Notes under the pieces: model-generated
What the model was told of the DNA's origin: nothing
Database searches by the model: none
The model's input: only the letters and a program-made list of their open reading frames with translations
Source of the DNA: CAYRMV01 sp964425255
Lineage (GTDB): Bacteria; Bacteroidota; Bacteroidia; Flavobacteriales_D; Crocinitomicaceae
DNA: 10,758 nt
Direction of reading: 5' to 3'
Assembly: GCA_964425255.1 (NCBI GenBank)
Contig: CAYRMV010000110.1
Span: 1 to 10,758 of the forward strand
In this document: positions 6,590-10,758 of the stretch, one piece after another
Layout: each line of letters begins with the position of its first letter
Position numbering within the stretch: the stretch's first letter is position 1
Position numbers and translations under genes: made by a program

Positions 6590-7777
6590 TCAAATCACTA
6601 AATTTTTTTCATTATCAAAACGTTTGTAAGACAGTACGATTGAAAGACCCGCAAGGGCAGTCATGCTAAAAAAGCTTACAGCCAATAGGCCAAAATCGAT
6701 TGTTCCAGCAATGAGTTCTTTGGTAGCTAAAACAACATTTACAATTGGGATTAGTGATGTTGTTAAGTTGTATTCAATCCCAGGGAAAAAGCCAATCATA
6801 GCAGGTAAAATTACAACGGTGTTTAGTGGTGTAATTATACTTTGTGCTTCTTTAAACGTTTTTGCATATACAGCAATAGGCACCATAATTCCTGCAAAAA
6901 ACACGATCAATGGAAGTAGTAAAACAAAGAGTAATCCGATAAATCCAGGAGTTAATATTTGATGAATGATTTCCAATAATTTTGGATCCTTGATTACATC
7001 AAAAACTTCAATAGTTAGAAAAATTCCAGTTAAAGTAAAGCTGGCAGCCATAAAGCCAGATAGAACAACAACTCCCATTTTACCTAAAAGTACTTGCCAA
7101 CGACTAACAGGTGTTGTAAGAAGTGTTTCCAAAGTTCCTCTTTCTTTTTCACCTGTAAACAAATCAATTGCGGGATACATGCAACCGATGAAACCAAAGA
7201 TAATAAACATATAAGGTAAAAATCCGCCAATTAGTTTTCCTACTGTTTCCTTGCCTGAAGCGATATTGGTATAATCAAAGTCGTAAGGATGGATTTGTTT
7301 CGGTTCGATTTTTAACGCAACAAACCGTTTTTGTTGTTCCATTTTATCCAATGCATTTAAGAACAATTCTGCTCTTTCTTGCATTCCCACTTCTGTTGCG
7401 TTGAAATAAACGGATGCTTTTGTTGTTTTTAACGATTCATTGTTTGTTTGGGTTTCCGAAGGAAAAGCAACTCCAGCTTGAAGGCTATCCGATTTTACAT
7501 CTTTTTTCAATTGTTCTTCAGAAGTATACGGAATGATTTCAAAATTAGGAATCTGTTTTTGAATTTGGATCATGGATTCCATCGTTTTAGTATCATTCGC
7601 AAGTACTCCAAAATGAAAAGTTTTAGAAGCAGCTTCTTTGTTAAATGATTCGGAAATTTTCACGAAGACAGTCATGATAACTGGAAAGATAAACATAGGA
7701 ATTACAATCATAGTCATCAAGGTACGACGATCACGCAATGTATCCTTCAATTCTTTTTTGAATATAGTAAAAATCAT
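6590..7777 (-). CDS. natB: ABC-2 type exporter permease, NatB-like
   Basis: The 395-residue protein has the type V exporter (ABC-2) layout. It opens with a cytoplasmic amphipathic start, FKKELKDTLRDRRTL (6-20), and a first membrane helix (about 21-40). A roughly 140-residue extracytoplasmic domain (about 41-180) follows, then five or six further helices (about 183-205, 228-256, 278-304, 315-333, 340-357, 362-383). The cytoplasmic coupling motif GEKERGTLETLLTTPVSR (209-226) is diagnostic of NatB-like permeases and is expected to contact the ATPase. NatB with NatA was described as an ATP-driven Na+ efflux pump in Bacillus. Substrate range in Bacteroidota is unproven, so sodium export is inference from family. 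Its ATG overlaps the ATPase stop codon by four bases (ATGA), which indicates translational coupling. Transcription ends at the shared hairpin at 6532-6566. Confidence 0.87.
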   Translation of the reverse strand: MIFTIFKKELKDTLRDRRTLMTMIVIPMFIFPVIMTVFVKISESFNKEAASKTFHFGVLANDTKTMESMIQIQKQIPNFEIIPYTSEEQLKKDVKSDSLQAGVAFPSETQTNNESLKTTKASVYFNATEVGMQERAELFLNALDKMEQQKRFVALKIEPKQIHPYDFDYTNIASGKETVGKLIGGFLPYMFIIFGFIGCMYPAIDLFTGEKERGTLETLLTTPVSRWQVLLGKMGVVVLSGFMAASFTLTGIFLTIEVFDVIKDPKLLEIIHQILTPGFIGLLFVLLLPLIVFFAGIMVPIAVYAKTFKEAQSIITPLNTVVILPAMIGFFPGIEYNLTTSLIPIVNVVLATKELIAGTIDFGLLAVSFFSMTALAGLSIVLSYKRFDNEKNLVI

Positions 7778-8544
7778 TTTGCTTGGTTTTGGTTTACAAT
7801 TCGAATAAATTCTTCTGTCAAGTTGCTACTTTCCATGTTAGTCCGAAAATCAGTCATCGAACTTTGGTGAACAATTTTGCCATGATGAATGATAGCGAGA
7901 TCATCACAAAGTAAATCTACTTCACTCATAATATGACTCGAAAAAATTACTGTTTTTCCCTCTTTTTTACAATCTTTGATTAATTGGATGATATTCGCAG
8001 CTGTAATTACATCCAGTCCACTTGTCGGTTCATCAAAAATAACGACGTCTGGATTGTGGATCATAGTTCTACAAATAGATACTTTTTGTTTCATTCCGGT
8101 GCTCAATTTTCCAAAGCGTTTGTTTTGGAAATCGTTCATATTGAGAAGATCGTAAAGGTATTTTTTTCGACTTTCTAAGTCTGATTTTTTTACCTCATAC
8201 AATGAAGCAAAATAATCAATGATTTCATTAGGAGTTAAACGAGCATACAAAGCAGTAGAACCAGTTAAAAAGCCAATTTTTTTTCTAGCTTCTTGTGGAT
8301 TCTTAACAGCATCAATTCCACTAATTTGAATTGAACCTGATGTTGGTTTGTATAAAGTAGAAAGCATTCTCATCGTAGTTGTTTTTCCCGCACCATTTGG
8401 GCCTAATAGGGAAAATATTTTGCCAGGTTCGCAATTAAACGATATTCCATCCACTGCGATTGCAATTTTATCTTTGGTGTTTAATTCTTTTTTTTGTTGT
8501 TTAGAAAGTTCAAATTCTTTCCTAAGATTTTCAACATGAATCAT
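7774..8544 (-). CDS. natA: ABC exporter ATP-binding protein, NatA-like
   Basis: This is a 256-residue single ABC ATPase domain. It has Walker A GPNGAGKTT (48-56), signature LSTGMKQ (147-153), Walker B VVIFDEP (167-173, catalytic Glu172), D-loop SGLD (175-178) and switch His204 in FSSHIMSEVD. The segment after Walker A where the Q-loop is expected reads GFLTGSTALYARLTPNE (91-107) and has no glutamine; I believe this variation is common among NatA-like proteins. A short charged insert, SKQQKKELNTKDK (14-26), lies between the first two strands. The protein would power the adjacent NatB-like permease at the cytoplasmic face of the inner membrane, by family a Na+ or drug exporter. The gene is first in the two-gene unit: its stop overlaps the permease start. 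The ATG at 8544 has no Shine-Dalgarno sequence; a weak -7 box is 17 bases upstream. Confidence 0.9.
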   Translation of the reverse strand: MIHVENLRKEFELSKQQKKELNTKDKIAIAVDGISFNCEPGKIFSLLGPNGAGKTTTMRMLSTLYKPTSGSIQISGIDAVKNPQEARKKIGFLTGSTALYARLTPNEIIDYFASLYEVKKSDLESRKKYLYDLLNMNDFQNKRFGKLSTGMKQKVSICRTMIHNPDVVIFDEPTSGLDVITAANIIQLIKDCKKEGKTVIFSSHIMSEVDLLCDDLAIIHHGKIVHQSSMTDFRTNMESSNLTEEFIRIVNQNQAK

Positions 8545-8561
8545 GGTTATCTAATTTTGAA

Positions 8562-8569
8562 TAAAGATA
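8562..8569 (-). promoter_or_regulatory. Possible -7 promoter box for natAB
   Basis: The minus strand reads TATCTTTA, one mismatch from TAnnTTTG, 17 bases before the natA-like ATG. It falls in the 128-base gap after the ompA-like terminator, where a promoter for the two-gene exporter unit must lie if it is independently transcribed. I see no good -33 element. Confidence 0.25.
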
Positions 8570-8626
8570 ATTTTTTTCATTGAAATTTAATCCATTAAAC
8601 TATTTCAATCTTAAATTTTTGGGCAT

Positions 8627-8652
8627 AAAAAAAGGGAGGTGAACCTCCCTTT
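8627..8652 (-). terminator. Intrinsic terminator of the OmpA-family gene
   Basis: AAAGGGAGGT (8631-8640) and ACCTCCCTTT (8643-8652) form a perfect GC-rich inverted repeat; sterically this is about a 9-base stem with a 4-base loop. On the minus strand it is followed by a run of seven T (8633-8627). It begins about 20 bases past the ompA-like stop codon (8673-8675), the expected place for a leftward rho-independent terminator. It insulates natAB from strong ompA transcription. Confidence 0.93.
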
Positions 8653-8672
8653 CTATTTCGAATTCAATATTC

Positions 8673-10022
8673 TTATTTTACTCCGAAGTCAACACGACGG
8701 TTTTGAGCGCGTCCTGCTTCTGTATCGTTAGATGCAACTGGTTTAGTAGAACCAAATCCTTGCGTAGTCAATCTTGATGCATCAACACCTTTGCTTACCA
8801 AGTAATTTTTAACTGCATCAGCTCTTTCTTGAGACAATTTGTTGTTCAAAGCTTCTGTACCAGTTGGATCTGCATGACCTGAGATCACTAAGTTGAAGTT
8901 TGGATTGCTTTTCATTGTTTTAGCCAACAAATCCAACGTTTTCTTGTATTTGTTTTTGATAGTAGCTTTTCCTAGATCAAACTGTAAAGCACGAACATCA
9001 GCAGGTAATTTAGAAGCATCACCCATTTCATTGTTTGCTTTTTTAGCACATCCGTGATTTTCTTTCGTACCTTTTTCGTTTGGACAAGCATCGATGAAAT
9101 CAGCAACACCATCACCATCAGCATCAGGACAACCTTGAGCAGATTTAGAACCAGCGATTGTAGGGCAGAAATCTTCTTCATCTTTCACACCGTCGCTATC
9201 CATATCACCTAATTTAGATTCAACTTTACGGCCTTTGCTGTCTACTGGAGTACCTTCTGGAGTATCTTTTTCTTCGTCTAAATAGTTAGCAATTCCGTCT
9301 TTGTCATCGTCTTTCATATCAGCATCGATTTTATCAACTCGTGCTTTCAATGCAGCAACTTCGTCACCTAAACCACCATCATTAGGAATCCAATCAGCGT
9401 GTTTTGTATTTTTTCCTAAAGCAATGTTCACCCCTAGAGATCCTGTCAAGAAGCCACCGTCAAACCCTTGATTTTGACCTGTTAAAGAAGTTCGCATATC
9501 GAAAGCTCTATTTTGGAGCATATGAATATTTGTTGATGCATCAGCAGTGATTGTTATGCGATCTGTTGCACGAACCAAAGCAGTTAATCCACCATTAAGG
9601 TGCAACATCATATCTCTAGATTTTTTTGGAGTTTTGGAAACCATAAATGAACCACCAGGACCAAAGTGACCAAGTAATCCAATGCGAGAAGTCCAATCTT
9701 CAAAATGTAAAAGTCGACCAATATTCAAAACACCTTCTCCAGTGAATCCAAAATAATTAGATTTGAATTCATTTGCTGCTGAAGCACCACTTTTGCTTTT
9801 AAATTGGTCATAACCAACCTGAAAACGAACTCCAAAATATTGGTTTGTCATGTAACGTACACCTACACCTACATGAGGAAAGTAAATGCTAGTTGCTTTG
9901 CCTGGATTGCGATAAACTTTGCTAGCTCCAAGACCTAAATCTAGAGACCATTTATTATAAGCTTCCTGAGCGTTTACTAACGTTGTTACTAAAAGACCAG
10001 TAGCTAGTACAATTTTTTTCAT
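8673..10022 (-). CDS. OmpA-family outer-membrane protein with thrombospondin type 3 repeats
   Basis: The product is 449 residues and begins with a Sec signal peptide, MKKIVLATGLLVTTLVNA, with cleavage near Ala18-Gln19. Residues about 20-205 are rich in alternating Gly/aromatic strands (LDLGLGASK, YFGVRFQVGYDQF, SLGVNIALG), as expected of a beta-barrel. After a short coiled segment (220-236) come acidic thrombospondin type 3 calcium repeats: DDDKDGIANYLDEE (238-251), DMDSDGVKDEEDFCP (273-287) and DADGDGVADFIDACP (300-314). Cysteines 286, 298, 313 and 325 are probably paired in disulfides. The C-terminal OmpA domain (about 345-449) has ISGHADPTGT (Asp385) and LSQERADAV (Arg400), the pair that binds diaminopimelate in peptidoglycan, and ends in GRAQNRRVDFGVK. 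It should tether the outer membrane to the cell wall. It appears monocistronic, with its own promoter box and strong terminator, consistent with an abundant protein. Confidence 0.95.
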   Translation of the reverse strand: MKKIVLATGLLVTTLVNAQEAYNKWSLDLGLGASKVYRNPGKATSIYFPHVGVGVRYMTNQYFGVRFQVGYDQFKSKSGASAANEFKSNYFGFTGEGVLNIGRLLHFEDWTSRIGLLGHFGPGGSFMVSKTPKKSRDMMLHLNGGLTALVRATDRITITADASTNIHMLQNRAFDMRTSLTGQNQGFDGGFLTGSLGVNIALGKNTKHADWIPNDGGLGDEVAALKARVDKIDADMKDDDKDGIANYLDEEKDTPEGTPVDSKGRKVESKLGDMDSDGVKDEEDFCPTIAGSKSAQGCPDADGDGVADFIDACPNEKGTKENHGCAKKANNEMGDASKLPADVRALQFDLGKATIKNKYKKTLDLLAKTMKSNPNFNLVISGHADPTGTEALNNKLSQERADAVKNYLVSKGVDASRLTTQGFGSTKPVASNDTEAGRAQNRRVDFGVK

Positions 10023-10047
10023 AAAATACTGCGATTAAATTACTTGG

Positions 10048-10055
10048 CAAAAGTA
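10048..10055 (-). promoter_or_regulatory. -7 promoter box of the OmpA-family gene
   Basis: The minus strand reads TACTTTTG, an exact TAnnTTTG match, 25 bases before the ATG at 10022, leaving a short 5' leader of roughly 20 bases. Just upstream is a very AT-rich tract containing the palindrome TATAAAATTTTATA (10058-10071), which could help strong transcription. A TTTG -33 element at the standard spacing is not evident. Confidence 0.55.
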
Positions 10056-10100
10056 TATATAAAATTTTATAAATAGGTATTAATTTCAAAAAAAATCTAA

Positions 10101-10115
10101 AATAATCAGATTATT
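10101..10115. repeat. AT-rich palindrome between ompA-like gene and uvrB
   Basis: AATAATC-A-GATTATT is a perfect palindrome of 7-base arms around one base. On the minus strand it is followed, after TTAGA, by a run of eight T (10096-10089), so it could be a weak terminator about 65 bases past the uvrB stop. Its position about 46 bases upstream of the ompA-like -7 box equally allows a regulator-binding site. Confidence 0.3.
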
Positions 10116-10148
10116 AACGCAAAATTCACAACTCCTGACGATGATAAC

Positions 10149-10170
10149 ACACTTTTTGTCGAAAAAGTGT
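10149..10170 (-). terminator. Hairpin just past the uvrB stop codon, possible terminator
   Basis: ACACTTTTT (10149-10157) and AAAAAGTGT (10162-10170) form a perfect 9-base stem with a GTCG loop, beginning 9 bases after the uvrB stop codon (10182-10180). The stem is A/T-rich and no T run follows it on the minus strand, so it is not a canonical intrinsic terminator. It may instead stabilise the mRNA 3' end, with termination at the palindrome around 10101-10115. Confidence 0.4.
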
Positions 10171-10179
10171 ATTAAAAAA

Positions 10180-10758
10180 TTAGTCTTTAAGTTTGCTTTG
10201 CAATTCAAATAACAAATCTCTTAAACGAGCGGCCTCTATAAAATCGAGGTCTTTTGCTGCGCTTTCCATCGCTTTTTTCGTTTGAACAATGGCTTTTTCT
10301 AAATTTTCTTTTGTTTCATAGATTGTCAGAGGTTCAGCTGCAATTTCAGGCATAGACAAAGTTTGATATTCTTTTCCTTGATCTCCATCTGCTACTTTTG
10401 TAGATTCTAATATTTTTTCTTTCGACTTGGTAAGCGGTGTTGGGACAAGTCCATTTGCTTCGTTGTATGCAATCTGAATGTTTCTTCTACGCTGTGTCTC
10501 ATCAATTGTTTTTTGCATTGACATCGTAATTTTGTCCCCATACATAATTACTTTACCATTTACATTTCTAGCTGCACGTCCTACTGTTTGTACAAGCGAT
10601 CTTTCATCTCTTAAAAATCCTTCCTTATCTGCATCTAAAATAGCAACTAACGAAACTTCAGGTAAATCCAATCCTTCTCTCAACAAATTCACACCGATTA
10701 AAACATCAAAATCACCTAAACGCAATTGTCTAAGGATTTCAACTCGCTCGATGGTGTC
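10180..10758 (-). CDS. uvrB: Excinuclease ABC subunit B (UvrB), C-terminal part
   Basis: The frame is open to the right edge and shows the last 192 codons of a protein that is usually about 660-680 residues. The visible part begins DTIERVEILRQLRLGDFDV and runs through the highly conserved helicase motif V region, GVNLLREGLDLPEVS, then DADKEGFLRDERS and motif VI, LVQTVGRAARN. The UvrB-specific stretch ETQRRRNIQIAYNEANG follows. It ends with a C-terminal UVR domain (about the last 40 residues, LEKAIVQTKKAMESAAKDLDF onward), a helical hairpin that binds UvrC. UvrB is the damage-verifying ATPase of nucleotide excision repair: loaded by UvrA, it recruits UvrC for dual incision. The catalytic N-terminal half, including Walker A and the beta-hairpin, lies outside the window. 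A TTG within the frame at 10725 is not the start. Nothing suggests the gene is broken. Confidence 0.97.
   Translation of the reverse strand, partial: DTIERVEILRQLRLGDFDVLIGVNLLREGLDLPEVSLVAILDADKEGFLRDERSLVQTVGRAARNVNGKVIMYGDKITMSMQKTIDETQRRRNIQIAYNEANGLVPTPLTKSKEKILESTKVADGDQGKEYQTLSMPEIAAEPLTIYETKENLEKAIVQTKKAMESAAKDLDFIEAARLRDLLFELQSKLKD

Noticed and set aside
6663..7214. Two consecutive plus-strand open frames (99 and 82 codons) opposite the NatB-like permease
   Set aside because: They are antisense shadows created by hydrophobic codons of the permease. The minus-strand frame has the diagnostic coupling motif and operon overlap.
8972..9181. 69-codon frame within the OmpA-family gene, same strand, different frame
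   Set aside because: It arises from the repeated Asp/Gly codons of the thrombospondin type 3 repeats read out of frame (a Met/Val/Leu-rich string). The OmpA frame is intact across it.

Overview
The window looks like a chromosomal core region of an AT-rich member of the Bacteroidota, most likely of Flavobacteriales type. Three things point there. Shine-Dalgarno sequences are absent before almost every start codon. Bacteroidota-style -7 promoter boxes (TAnnTTTG) recur just upstream of genes. The outer-membrane protein has the OmpA layout typical of this phylum: beta-barrel, acidic thrombospondin type 3 calcium repeats, then a C-terminal OmpA domain. I cannot name the genus from the sequence.

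Layout from left to right. Positions 1-590 hold the first 196 codons, on the minus strand, of a membrane-anchored FlaA1/CapD-type nucleotide-sugar enzyme that runs off the left edge. Upstream of it on the same strand are a FemAB/GNAT-fold acyltransferase-like gene (618-1517), an AcpH-like acyl-carrier-protein phosphodiesterase (1577-2185), a SugE/Gdx-type small multidrug resistance exporter (2189-2515) and an SF1B Upf1/IGHMBP2-like helicase (2554-4392). All five read leftwards with gaps of 3 to 59 bases, so they could form one transcription unit with internal promoters. The first two fit surface polysaccharide or envelope work; the other three share no obvious pathway.

A divergent promoter region (4393-4501) separates the helicase from a rightward gene (4502-6559). 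That gene encodes a large membrane protein of the family databases call 'site-specific recombinase' (Gcr, PF10136), although it shows no recombinase chemistry. It converges on a leftward NatA/NatB-type ABC exporter pair (7774-8544 ATPase, 6590-7777 permease, overlapping by 4 bases). The two convergent units share a bidirectional terminator hairpin at 6532-6566 that includes the last codons of the rightward gene.

Next come an OmpA-family outer-membrane protein (8673-10022, minus) with a strong intrinsic terminator (8627-8652) and a clear -7 box (10048-10055), and then the C-terminal third or so of uvrB (10180-10758, minus), which runs off the right edge. No gene-free stretch exceeds about 160 bases. 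I see no tRNA, rRNA, CRISPR array, insertion sequence or prophage feature.

I found no convincing new multi-gene system. The observations most worth a second look are the misnamed membrane 'recombinase', the recurring -7 promoter boxes that lie 3 to 6 bases from start codons (suggesting leaderless or near-leaderless mRNAs), and the terminator shared with coding sequence.
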